Assembly: GCA_013396525.1 (NCBI GenBank)
Contig: VWYX01000389.1
Location: forward strand, 609,037-673,036
Direction of reading: 5' to 3'
DNA from: Chaetorhynchus papuensis
Taxonomy: Eukaryota; Chordata; Aves; Passeriformes; Rhipiduridae
DNA length: 64,000 nt
The translations under genes and the position numbers were made by a program. Numbering within the stretch: the first letter of the stretch is position 1; each line of letters begins with the position of its first letter. Below are positions 1 to 11,689 of this stretch, in pieces. Under the pieces are notes generated by a model, which saw only the letters and a list, made by a program, of their open reading frames with translations, did no database searches and had not been told where the DNA came from.

Positions 1-848
1 CTTTCTTGATTTCTCCATTGACCACACATAGGGAAAAATATTGCTCCAACGCTACAAAACCCTTCTCTTCTAATACAGACATGAGAAGAGATTATTTTAA
101 AAACGAACTAACAAAACCTCTCATTTTCTATTCTGTCAAAGGGAGAAATCTCCATTTACCATTTTACAATCATGTTTTCCCCTCAAAAAAATACTGACAT
201 AATGATCCTACAGTTTTCAACCACTTTACACCGCATATTACGTGGCAGAAATGTCAGCCATACCCTTCAGCATTTCCTACTCATTAGCTTGGGTATTCTT
301 CACTTTGTGAATGAATGGGCACATAACTTTGTTCATTTCCAACACTTGGCAGCAGGTTGAAAAATTTCATTCAGAAACCTGAGCATCTAAAAGTTCTAGA
401 GGCATTCAACATCATGAAGGTGAAGACTCCTGAATTATTTCACTGGATTTTTACACACCACCTAGTAGTTATAGTTTTTTCTTTACCAGCTGAGCCAGTA
501 TTCAAATAATTTCTTTTGAATATCATTTATATTCATAGGTCTGTAGGAACAGTCTTTGGAATACGGCATCAAGTTCCCATTTGTTTTTTTCTGTACTTTT
601 CTATAGCCAAATAATATCAGTGGTTAACTAACTTCAGTCAATGCTTCCATCCAAACAACCAAAGGAAAACATTTCGATACTGAAGAGACACTATTCCCCA
701 GCTGTGTTTATCCTACAGCCACACCATCCCAGGTTAAACTGTACTGTGTGGTAAAGGTGAAGTTTTTATTTTCAGTATCAACACATACTATGCATATGTA
801 GGACCCATCAAAAGAAACATACGAAGAAAAAGAGAATCTTCCCAATGG
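1..848. other. AT-rich sequence, nothing recognised
   Basis: No repeat, RNA gene or convincing exon was seen. The short open frames here have no splice or composition support. Confidence 0.5.
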
Positions 849-1480
849 TGTAGTCTGACTCCTTCAGGGGGATTTGCCCAATTGTTGTTGGGAGGCAGGG
901 ATGCTTTTTTCTTTTGCAATTGCCAATTTTACACCCTAGGAGTCTAAGGCTTCGAAATCCGACTACTGAAAGGATTGACATATCCCCAAGAGTGTAGGAG
1001 GAACTTGATTAGGTTTTTTTATTGGGAACTATACGCAGTACTCCTAGATGCTTACATAGTAACAGTAGCTAAAAACTCTTGCCATGTTTGGCTGTCCAGG
1101 AGACTGCACTCCTTCTCCAGGAATGTGGATTCAAGCATAGTTATCCACGTATTCATCACCCCTAGGCTGAGTATCACTGAGCGCTACACCCCAGGGATGA
1201 GGCGTTCCAACTCAATCAACAGGCACCCTGCCCTGGGAAGCGGCACGTGGGGATTGCTCACCGCGCCAGGCGGCCCGCTGGTCTGCTAGCAGATTCTTTC
1301 CAAGATCGGGTGCTTGATTTCATGCTAACGCGTGGGAGGGGATCCGTTTCTCCATGAATTTCTGTGATGATGGCAGTTGAGAGATCATTGCTATGGGCCA
1401 AATCAGGGGAGGGAGGCTCATTTCCACCGCAGCTGACTTCAGCAGTGAAATACTTGTGGTGGTGTCTCAACCGCAAGACA
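849..1480 (-). mobile_element. Possible solo LTR (unclassified), minus strand
   Basis: This block stands out from its AT-rich flanks by CpG content and several unmutated CpGs around 1230-1345. Read on the minus strand it starts TGT and ends ACA. It carries a polyadenylation-like AATAAA (complement at 1018-1023) about two thirds of the way through, a layout like an LTR with U3, R and U5. I could not find a target-site duplication, and the family is not recognised. Alternative reading: an open frame on the minus strand (1476 to 1258) ends just before the AATAAA, so the block could instead be a terminal exon plus 3'UTR, or a retrocopy. Confidence 0.25.
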
Positions 1481-2571
1481 ATTATTAGTTCAGCAAAATT
1501 TCCTTTGCGATAGCATTGTGATTATAGGAACGGGTTCAATGCCCACAAAGAGAAAAAGTAAAGCACCATCTCAGAGTACCATATTGAATTTCACTAGGCA
1601 CTCGTATCACTTTACCATGCATTTTGAGCAAAACATTTGAGCAACATTTTTGGCTTAACAAAAAATAGTATTTAAGAAGTTGCCCAGAAAGCTTATAAAA
1701 AATATAACAAATGTTGCTTTACATAGAAGTAAGAGTAGGGCAGGACCGAAAAAATTTGCGGTTTTCTTTTATCCAATTCTGTTGGTTTTCAGTTGGAACA
1801 GAGGTAAAATAAATATCAATCAAGGTAGAGACCATTCTGCAGTTCAGATTTCCCATGTCTTCCCAGTTCCAGCACTCCTAGTTTTTTGCTCTAATAAAGA
1901 AGCTACTCACTTCAGTAAACAGTACTGTTTGTTAGTCAAGCCTTCTATTACAAAACAGTTTCTGGCCTTGATGCCAGATTTTTAATACTGGCTATTCACA
2001 AGCAGCTCTGCACATCAAAAATGCTATTGTACCACTGCAGAAAATTAACTACCTAAGGCACAGGCTTTAGAAAGCAATCATTGTAGATACTGTGTAAGAC
2101 AGCAAAAGCTCCAGTGCATCCGGATCAGGCAGAGGAAGAGAACATGACACAGTCCCTTTTTAAAAGTGGGGGTTCACTGATTTAAAAATGAAACAAGTAA
2201 TGTACTTTACATAGGCCCTAGACAGCTCAAATGACAGTGTAGAGCTAAACATACTCAAGTGATACTTAAGCCCTTTCAGGTAATGAACAAAAAGAAAGCA
2301 AACAGGAATTCAGAAAGCGATTCTTAGTACTTCCATACATTACATACATACACCATGCAAGTTAGCCTAACTTAACTCAGTGAACTTTCATATATAGCTT
2401 AGTGCTTACATATCTAAAGTGTTTTAAAATTAGTTTTAATTACACTGCAAATTGTGCACAGACTAGACTGCAGCTCAGCATGTATTCATGTAGCATGTAG
2501 CTCAACTCCTATTTCCTTATGACTATCCGAAAGTCATAAGGTAACAAAAGAGAAATACGTGAACCACTTAC
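1481..2571. other. Intron-like AT-rich sequence
   Basis: No recognisable element or gene. A 101-codon plus-strand frame at 1680-1985 has neither splice context nor recognisable motifs and is probably a chance opening. Confidence 0.45.
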
Positions 2572-2706
2572 CTACTTGATAGACATTAAAGAAAAAACTA
2601 TCTCTGGAGATAATAATAAGACATCTTATTAAAGATGTCTTAGAGAGAATAAAGACATCTATTTTCATAGAACTGGATATTTTAACATCAATTTCAGGCT
2701 GCCCTG
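2572..2706 (-). CDS. Candidate internal exon, product unknown
   Basis: On the minus strand a pyrimidine-rich acceptor ending in TAG precedes base 2706. A consensus donor, AAGTAG followed by GTAAGTGG, follows base 2572. The 135 bases between give 44 codons in one open frame with 2 leading bases and 1 trailing base. The peptide begins GQPEIDVKISSSMKIDVFIL and contains the hydrophobic run LIRCLIII. I do not recognise the protein. A perfect 11-bp hairpin (2617-2642) lies inside the frame, which is unusual for an exon. It could be the downstream part of a minus-strand gene starting at the CpG island near 23.5 kb. A chance opening cannot be excluded. Confidence 0.25.
2617..2642. repeat. Perfect inverted repeat (11-bp stem, 4-base loop)
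   Basis: The arm TAAGACATCTT at 2617-2627 is exactly complementary to 2632-2642, with ATTA as the loop. It could form a hairpin in DNA or RNA. Confidence 0.85.
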
Positions 2707-3189
2707 CTATGTAAAAATAGTAGTATATAAACATGTTGATGTCTTTTGGTTCTGTTGACTTTTTAATGTCTTTGTGGATGCCCTAAGTTTTCTACGTGAA
2801 ACTAAAATCAGTTAGTCTCTCAACTCGGAGCCTTAAATGTAGCAGCATACAGAAAAAATAAACCCATTCCCCTTTGTTACTTGCAAAGACACTCATTTCC
2901 CTCTTTCAGAACAAGCATTTGTTAATGCAAATGCATCAAGGCATCACATTTTTTCCTTATGTTTCAGATGACAATATTGCCAAAAGTACAAATTTCTATT
3001 TGTTCAAATTTATTTTGTACTTATACTACATGTGGCATACTGAATGCGCCAGCTCTCAAAAATCTCAGTGCAGTCTTGAGCTGCACACTCTGCTAAAAGA
3101 AATCTCACTTACAAAATCTAAGAAAGCCACAGCAGTATAAACCCAGAATAATCTTCGAGACGATCTAAAGCAATTGAGATATCCAGATA

Positions 3190-3512
3190 AATGTCCTGGG
3201 AACTTTCTGAAGGAATACATGCAGCTGTAAATGGAGTGAGGACAAGAAACAATGGACAAATTGAAGCCCAAGAGGTTCCGGCTGGATTGAAGAAAATACT
3301 TTTTGCCCACGGGAACAGTCCAGCACTGCCCAGACAGGCTCCACAACCCTTATCTTTGATGGTTTCTTCCACTTGGTTTCAAGACCAGAACTAAGCTGAA
3401 CAAAGCCTTGAGCAACCTAGTCAGACCTTAAACTGACCCTTCTTTGACCACAAGGTTAGACTACAGACCTTCCAAGATCCCTTCCCACCTCAATTGTCCT
3501 GTGAAAGCAACA
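3190..3512 (+). mobile_element. CR1 LINE 3' fragment
   Basis: Degenerate match on the plus strand to the CR1 3' region. The order GGACAAGAAACAATGG, then GAGGTTCCGGCTGGAT, then a CACTGCCCAGACAGGCT-like block, then AGCAACCTAGTC and GACCTTCCAAGATCCC follows the known layout (end of ORF2 into the 3'UTR). It is 5'-truncated, as is typical of CR1, and diverged, so it is an old insertion. An opposite-strand open frame of 93 codons (3065-3346) is a shadow of it. Confidence 0.8.
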
Positions 3513-6500
3513 CAAATTCTACAGAGCCCTTCTGTGATATTTCATCCACACAAGTTTTAAGTGACAACATTTTCCAATAAACACTTTGTAAGTTAACAGT
3601 GCTCTTAAAAGGCTACCATCACTAGGGAAGGCCCTCAAAAAAGCCTGAACAGTTTATTAATTTAACAGACTTCCCCAGACTGCTTGATCCAATGTAGGCA
3701 TGTTAATTCACTGCCACTTTTGCCCAGGTGCTCAAACCAAAGCACCCACAGCAGCTTAGTCACAGGGTGAGTAGTCAGTACCCAATTTACTATTTCTTTA
3801 CCAGTGAAAACATCTCTAGAGGTGTATCACAATGACCAGGATGTTTTTTTGCTTTGTTTTTACAGACAGGGGGAAAGAGAACCCTCTCACACATAACTGG
3901 AAAGGAATCATCAAGCATCTGCCTGTGCTTCTGGGAGAGCTGAGGGACAGCTCTGAAGGACTGCCAGATCTACTTACTCAGTATCCTCATTTGCACAATG
4001 GGCAGGTTGCCAGACTCAGTTAAAACAATACCTGAGGTCTAGTTTATATTCCCACCTAGACCAGATAGCTGGGATTTAAAACACTTGCAAGTTTGGGTGT
4101 GAGGGTGGTGTGCGTTGACAAGGGAATTAGGCCACGGCTCTATAGGATTTCTCTTCTGATGCAAGATAAGCTCAAGCAGCTCTGCTCTCCCCCTCACCCA
4201 ATTTTCCTCAACATCTGCACAGATGGAGGAATGAAGGGCAAAACTGGAGACTGCACTGCATCTGGGGTGCAGGTGATGGACCTGGGACTCAGAGTGGTGA
4301 CCCAGGCAGAGTCCAGCAGTACAGTGCCCTGGTTCTGCTCTTCAGGCAGGCAAGCTGCAGAAAACGCTTCTACCTTTGGGCTGGCAGGGACAGGCTGGTC
4401 GCAATTTATTTTAAAAATCAGACCCCTCTCAGCTGCTCACTTGCTTTTCATCACTTACTCCTCTGCCCCCATGTCTCGCACACCAGTTGCCATAGTTTGT
4501 TTTCTCCTTGCTCCCACTTCTCTCTTCACATTGTCAGAAAAAAAGAGGAGATGGAAGCACCTTCTTTCCCAGTTCACCACCTGTCAAAAAAATCTCTTTA
4601 CAAAAAAAAAAAAAAAAAAAAAAAAAGACAGTGACTCACCCAAGCACAAAGCCAACAAAAAATTCTAAGTCTTGCTGCTTGCACATCTCCTGAGTTAGGC
4701 AACATGGGTGGCCCACATCTTTCTAGAAGGATGCATTGGGAGGGAGCACCTCTGGCCATTGTGATGGCAGTACCCAGCACCACCACCCTGCAGCTCCTAA
4801 GTTTTCCTTCTCCACTCCAGCCAGATGCTCACAGAGCAGACTTCCTTTGCTGTGGCACCAGGAGTCTCTGCCTATCAGAACTGACAACAGTTTGTAATGC
4901 AATTACCTCAGGCAGCACAACACACGGTCCTGCTAGGAACCTGACCAGGCCCACTATTTTATTATCAGTCCCTCTGTTATCTTTTGTAAGTTTAGACTAC
5001 CCCAAACGTGAGATTTAGGGGGTTGAGGGAAACCAAAACACACACACAAAAAAATGTGAACCTTTTAGCCCATCTCTGAAAAATTCACTTGCAGTGAACA
5101 ATAAAGTTATGTTAAACTACATTCACTAAAGTGAGCAATGCTTATATAAATACTCTCATTATCTAGTGCATAAGTAAGTAGAAGTAGCTGTAGAAGTAAC
5201 GATTCTTGAAAATTTAAACTGTCCATGAAAAATTTTTAAGCTGATTGATACAAGTTAAGTCAGCATGAAGTAATATTTCATTCCAAGTTTTCAATGTATC
5301 AAAACAAAACCAGAAGTATGCTGAAAGAAAAATCTCAATTCTTCAACTTCTAAGAAAAATTTTGCATCTAAAGTCTCCCAGACTGGATATGGTTTTCCAG
5401 TGTACCATGAGCAAGGAGTAAAAAAAGTAAACAAGTATAATTTAATGGTCTTGAAAATAAAAAAAAAAAAAAAAACAAAAACCTATATTTATTGTTTGTA
5501 GATAAGTCTCACAACATCTAGTTGAAATCAGAATAAAACTATAGTGAAGTTACAATGTTTACGCAATTATTTGAATGCTGCATTAATACTAGTTAATTTT
5601 AAGTTAATATGGAAAATTAGGAGATTAATTAAAATATCTCAATGCAATATATGCTTATTTTGATAGAACCGGAGCACAGGAAAGCAAATCACAACCAAGA
5701 TTGTTTCTCTTACACTGCTTAAAAGGCAGAGTGAAAAATATGCTGCCACAGAGACAGGAGAAGGTACAACAGAGACAAAGTTTGACAAACTATTAGACTC
5801 AACAGCCATAGACAATATCCCTAAGAAAAAAGAAGAAAAAAAAAAGGAGAAAATAAGTAACAGCTCTATGCCTTCTTTGCATAAAAAGAATTCCTATTCT
5901 GCTGTTAGATTTGTTTCTTTGATATTTAATATTCTTTTCACTAAAGAACTTAAAAAGGAAAGCTGTGTAACAGTCAAACATGCTCAGAACACATAAATCA
6001 CAGAAATTTACCAAAAAACACAAACAAGTATTATACGATCAAAGTCTCTGATCACAGATTTGCAAAGAATAAACTATCTGCTTTTTTCAAGATTCAGTAA
6101 GACACTGCTGCTGTGTAACAAAGAGGTTATGAGCCCCCAAAACAGTGCATAGAGAACACTGTTTTCCTGGAGCTGATTCTTGTCAATTAGAACTTACATA
6201 TTTAATTTTATCTGTATATTTACCAGATATATTTACTTTCTTCCAGTGTCACAAAGCTCCTTAAAGCAAGAAAAATAGCAACAGCACAGGATAAAACTGT
6301 CTATAAAATGGCTTTATATTTAATTGAATTCTTGTTCTGATTCATGATCAGTAATAATTTTTCCTAGCAAACAGGGGAGAGACTTCCCAAAGCACATACC
6401 ACAGAGAGACTTGCAAATTAATTCAAGTATTTTGTAAAATTGTTTCTTCATTAAGTGGCAGTGCTCCCCAAACATACAGTTTATTGTAACATCTGGATCC

Positions 6501-8664
6501 TTTCATCATCCCATTACTCCCTTTGCTATTCTTGAAATATCCTTGTAACAGGAAAACACTCTCAAAACATGCTCTGGCATGTTAAAGCCCAGAGCTTGCC
6601 ACTGCAATTCAGATATTTTAAATTTACACTACCTCTTGTTTCCACCATCAAATGTACCAGCATGTCTAGTGTAATTTAAAATTTCCCCAACACTCCTGCT
6701 TAGCATTCCCACTGCAACACAAATTACTGATGCTCTAAAAAAATAGAAAAAAAGATACTTCAAAACATTTGGCTTATTTTAAATATTCTCTCCTCAAAAT
6801 CATCTCTCCCCTGGTCAACCATCAGTGGTTCTTACATTGCATAGTAGCTATGACCCCTACGTTTGAGGTGGCATGATCAAAGGAGCCCTGGCCAGACTTG
6901 GAAAAACATTTCCACTGAGAATGGACATACTGCCTGTCAAAAGGTTATTCCCACTGCGTACAGGGAGCAGCTCATATTACTGCAGTGTAACATGAAAGTG
7001 CAAAATCTAGCTGTAGTAATCCACATACATGTTTTTCTTTCTAAAAAGGGCATATGGGAGACACTGGCTAGAACAGAACATCCGTATTATCATTTGAAGG
7101 GAGGGGATGGACTGGCGAGGGAAAGCTTCCCTTATCAATCCAGCTGTAGGAATCAGCCTCTTAAAAAAATACTTTAAAAATTCTGCCTCTTACCATAGCA
7201 ATTACTTCTCTTCAGTTGCTTTCCTTCCCTTTAGTTAAGAATTTATATATGCAAATATACATCTACATATAGATAATCACACACATACACACGATCAGAC
7301 TTTACACGCTGCGGAAGACAAAATAACTTTGGAGGCGTAAATCTTAATGTCAATGACAGGAAGGCTTTGGTGAACCATTACCATAAATCTGACAAACGCT
7401 AATTTGATGGGTGGCTGTATCTGTCTGCTGCAAGACCAGTCTAGACAGTCTATTGAGAAATCCTAAAACACAACTGTTTGTTCCCTGTAACACCATCTGG
7501 ATATGGCAATAAGAGCCGACCCAGTGCCATTCACACATGGATCAAAGCACATGCTAATGCCATCATGAAGTCATACACATAAAAAATTCAATCTGAGAAC
7601 TCTATGCAATTTTCCTAAGTCCTCAGTGAAGAAACCTCAGACTTAGCACAACTCAAGCTAAGTGCATGAAGAGGGGGAGAGGGTGGAAAAAAAGAAGAGA
7701 ATATTTAATGAGCTTGGCCTTCCCGAGGAATGTTAGGCCACCCATTGTATTGGAAAAGGCTCATGTCACACTTCAGTCATGGCACCCATCAGGGTGCCCC
7801 TTTACAAAAATTGATCCGGAGGTTTTTGTAATTACCTGTTTCAAACAGAAAGAGTGCCCAGAAAAAGGAGGTTTCTGAGGTGTAAATCTTGCATTTTCTT
7901 ATTTAAGACAGAGCTGGCAGAATCTGCAATATCACAGACAATATTGAAAACCCCTCTCTCATTAAACTGCACCATGGCACTAGATCAAAGCACCAAGGGC
8001 CCCCTATTGAACTTCTCTAAATATTACAAACCTAAGAGCAAGTCTGGCTATGCAAAAACTAAAGTAAAGCCAATTTTCTCCTGCTTCCAAAAAAACAAAT
8101 CACGACTTTCCATGACACAGCTTAAATAGGTAAACATAATATATAGCATACTGCTAACTTTAAATTGTCAAAGCTTCATCTACTACCAAAAAAAAAAAAG
8201 AAAACAAAAAACAAAGTTTACTGTGGGCTTTTTTCCTGCAAAGCTCACTTCTGACAGTTTCTGGGGTGCTTTTTTATTACTGCCCTTCAAAAGGTTCTTG
8301 TAGGTTGTTTTTTTTTTAACATAATGCATTATGTAACCAATTCAACAATCTGCACAAAATATTTGGCTTTGTCATCAAATCCACCATTTTTTTCTGTTAA
8401 GTATCCACTAATACTAGGCTTCCAGCAATTATATTGTTCCCAGCTTTTTGACCATTGAAACCGTATTTCTTATTTAACTCTGTTTTCTCTTTATGATGTA
8501 AAAGTTTACAAGAAACTGTCCTTAGCCTTTCGGGAAAAACTATGCATGAAGCCGGTTTGCTGATCCTGAAGATGTATCAAGTCAGGAAGCAAAGGCAGGT
8601 TTTAACAACCATTTTGATATAAGTCCCATCTTTAAAAGATGACATCCTAACATTTAATTGTTTT
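3513..8664. other. Intron-like sequence, no gene recognised
   Basis: AT-rich, with scattered short A runs (about 5460-5475 and 8188-8200). The 191-codon plus-strand frame at 4093-4668 runs into an A25 tract, is followed by no donor, and resembles no family I know. It is treated as chance. Confidence 0.45.
4602..4626 (+). repeat. A25 homopolymer
   Basis: Uninterrupted run of 25 A. It might be the tail of a retrocopy, but no intronless coding remnant is recognisable upstream and no flanking duplication was found. Confidence 0.9.
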
Positions 8665-8757
8665 TCTCTAATCTTTTGAAAGCAATCTAAATACTGCTGG
8701 ACTTCAATGATTCTTTTGGGACCCTTTCAGCTCAGGATATCCTATGACTCTATACTG
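8665..8757 (+). mobile_element. CR1 LINE 3' terminal remnant
   Basis: The last roughly 90 bases of a CR1-like element on the plus strand: a block similar to GGGACCCTTTCAGCTCAGGA followed by TATCCTATGACTCTAT, a mutated form of the CR1 terminal repeat. Confidence 0.6.
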
Positions 8758-11685
8758 TTATGGTATGTTTCGTATTGAAAACATTTGGTAAGATCACAAT
8801 CCTAGCTCCTTTTCTTTGCAAATTAAAAAACAAAAAAAGAAAAGTAGCAAAATTTATTTCTGCCACCATGAGCAGCTTAATGGAAGTTAAATAACCATTA
8901 AAACTTCATTTTAAACTTTTATAAGCTGATGTCAGTAATTTCCTTATTCCCAAAAAAAACAGAACTAGCATGTTAACAGGAATGACCTTTCACAAAATAC
9001 TACATCCCTAAAAGTTTCATAAAATTACTGCAGAAAAATAAACTCCATAGTCACTTTAAAGAGCCTACAAAAATGCTGTACATCTGCACACAAACACACA
9101 AAAATCACTCAAACTAAACTTCCAAACATAATTTAACTCTGTCTAACTTGAAAAAATATGTATTTGTAAGAGTAGATATGAAGTCACAACAGTTATAATG
9201 TGGTTCATCACCGAAATAAAACTGTCAAAAAAAGTATACTACAGTCCTCAAGATCTTTGAATTCAGTACTTCTGTGGAAATTACAATTGTCTTAAAATTT
9301 AAGTATCTGAGTTCTATATATATAGTTTTTAATAACAACTTTAGAAGAGAAACAAGTTTAGACTGTTACANNNNNNNNNNNNNNNNNNNNNNNNNNNNNN
9401 NNNNNNNNNNNNNNNNNNNNNNNNNNNNNNNNNNNNNNNNNNNNNNNNNNNNNNNNNNNNNNNNNNNNNNNNNNNNNNNNNNNNNNNNNNNNNNNNNNNN
9501 NNNNNNNNNNNNNNNNNNNNNNNNNNNNNNNNNNNNNNNNNAAAATTTATTGTTGCAATCAGATGACTTTAAGACACAAAAAAAAAGAGTGATCAAGCAG
9601 TCTTTCCGTTCAAAGAGTGTTCATGGATAAACAGAAAAAATCTCCACAAAGATTTCCGGTACTAGAAAAGCCAAGAGATTGGCCCTGACTTATGACTCAA
9701 AAGACTGATACACTATGAGTCATCAAGTTTTCAGACTGTAGAGATATTTCAATATGGGGAAGTGGGAGATTTACAGGAATGAACTCTGCATCACAAACCA
9801 ACAGTTGTTTCTGCAGAAAGCAAGTATTTCCCCTTGAGGAAAAAAAGTTGGAGGTGTGTACATATCACAGTAACTTCTCACTACATTTGCAGTGGGATTA
9901 AAAGGCATCATACTAGCAATAGGCTCTTTCATGTCTGAATCATGCACAAAGCAGGTAACTGAAGAACACACATGCACTTAGTATCTGCTTAGAAACACAC
10001 AGAACCTCCTGTCTCCTCCAAATTTCTGCATGGAGCATTGTACTAAGAGAACTAACCTAAGTTTAGGCAGAACATTATATGCCCTAACTATCAACGTTTC
10101 AGACACGTAGTGAAAGGCAAGTTTCGCAGGCTTTAAAAAATTTTCAGACTCCCTTGCATGCTCTGCAACAGGACAGCACTGCCATCTACTGCTCACTGCC
10201 GCAGCACAACCCTTTAACACACCTCCAACAAGTCTCCACCAGCTTAAAAACACCACCTCTCCCAAGCAGAATCAAAGACAGAACCTTGAGAAGCCAGTCC
10301 CAGAGAAGACACCTGCATCAGTAACTCCTCTAGCGATTCTGTAATTCTACATAATACAGAACAAATGTCCGTGTTTCTTTACTCAAACGTCTCACGAAGC
10401 ACATAATTAACTGGAGCAGAGGGGAGAGAGAGCTGCAGCTGCTCCCCAGAGGCAATCACCAGGTAGCTGTGCAGTGCCCTCTTCTGCTTTCCCACCAACG
10501 CAGCTGTACACTTCCTGAACACAGAGTTCTTTTTCCATTTTTTAGTCCTTTTCAGAGCACAGGCATTAATCTGTTCGTATCCTGAGAAGCTATCAATTTT
10601 TACACATACACAAACATTACAAGGTTACACTAGTTACATACCAGTGTTGTAAGCAAAACCATCTATAATTTTCCCAATTTTAGCACAACAGATTTATTTC
10701 TACCTCATGCTATAGACTCAAGTCTTTTTAAAACAAAGCTTGTGGACAAACCATGGGCTAGCTAATAAAAAGGCATTTCATACACCTGCTTTAAAGAGGT
10801 GCCAGGAAATTACTAACATGTTCAAATCACTTCAATCACAATCTTGATATGATGAAGAATTTAGTAGAATACAAGGACGCATTTGTGCCACTGACTTTCT
10901 CATTGAAAGAAAGTAAGTTCAACCGGTAAGCTTGATGGGTTTTGAAGAATCCGTCCTCAAAAGTGCTATTCCCACTAATAACAAATTTGGATCCACTAGA
11001 AACTAATGCACATAATTGGAAGAAAAGAAATTATGGATTTTTGTTAATGGAGCACATCTCACATGGTAATAATGATGATGAAACTACTGAAACAATCTGT
11101 AAATATACTGAAGACAAACTGAACCACCTCATTATGAAAAACAAAAAAGTTATTACTGTTTTGCAGGATACAAACAGCCATGTAATCACTTCAATCATAA
11201 AGCAAGCATCATATAATTACAGCACATAGTTACTCAAGTCTCCCAGATTCCATGGCAACAAAAGGTTACCTGTTACCCTATGTGGTAATTAGAACTTGAT
11301 GGTGACAAGCAGCAGAGGTGGAGAACAACTGAGGTGAGAATAAAAAAACTGAGAATAGTTGTGTAATCTGTAATAACAATATTGTGAAGTTACACAGTTT
11401 CCATTTGCTGTTGTTTTGTGGTGTTTGGGTTTGTGTGGAGTTTTTTTATATGGCAGATTCTATTAAAATGTGAATGACCTTGCAGAAACTTTAAGAATCT
11501 TTAAGATCTTAAAAAACCCTCCCAAAAGATCTCTGCAGACACTCTACCCCTTTTTCTTCTTAAAACAGTTCTCAGAGAATGTGCAAATATACTCTCAGAA
11601 CCCACAAAAGCAAGTCACAGCATCCTCTCTATTTTCTATACCCAGCAGACAAAAAGAAATACAGATTAATTTCTTCACAGGTGAC
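8758..11685. other. Intron-like sequence, no gene recognised
   Basis: AT-rich, with an assembly gap inside it (9371-9541). No exon or element was supported. Short A-rich runs only. Confidence 0.45.
9371..9541. other. Assembly gap (171 N)
   Basis: Run of N. Translations crossing it are artefacts. Confidence 0.99.
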
Positions 11686-11689
11686 ATTA

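Noticed and set aside
4602..4626. A25 as the tail of a processed pseudogene
   Set aside because: No recognisable coding remnant upstream and no flanking duplication.
4093..4668. 191-codon plus-strand frame ending in a poly-lysine stretch
   Set aside because: The lysines come from the A25 tract; no splice signals or recognisable motifs, and the length is within chance for this window.
9274..9630. Frames across the N run
   Set aside because: Translations through N are meaningless; the same applies at 37236-37582 and 47870-48073.
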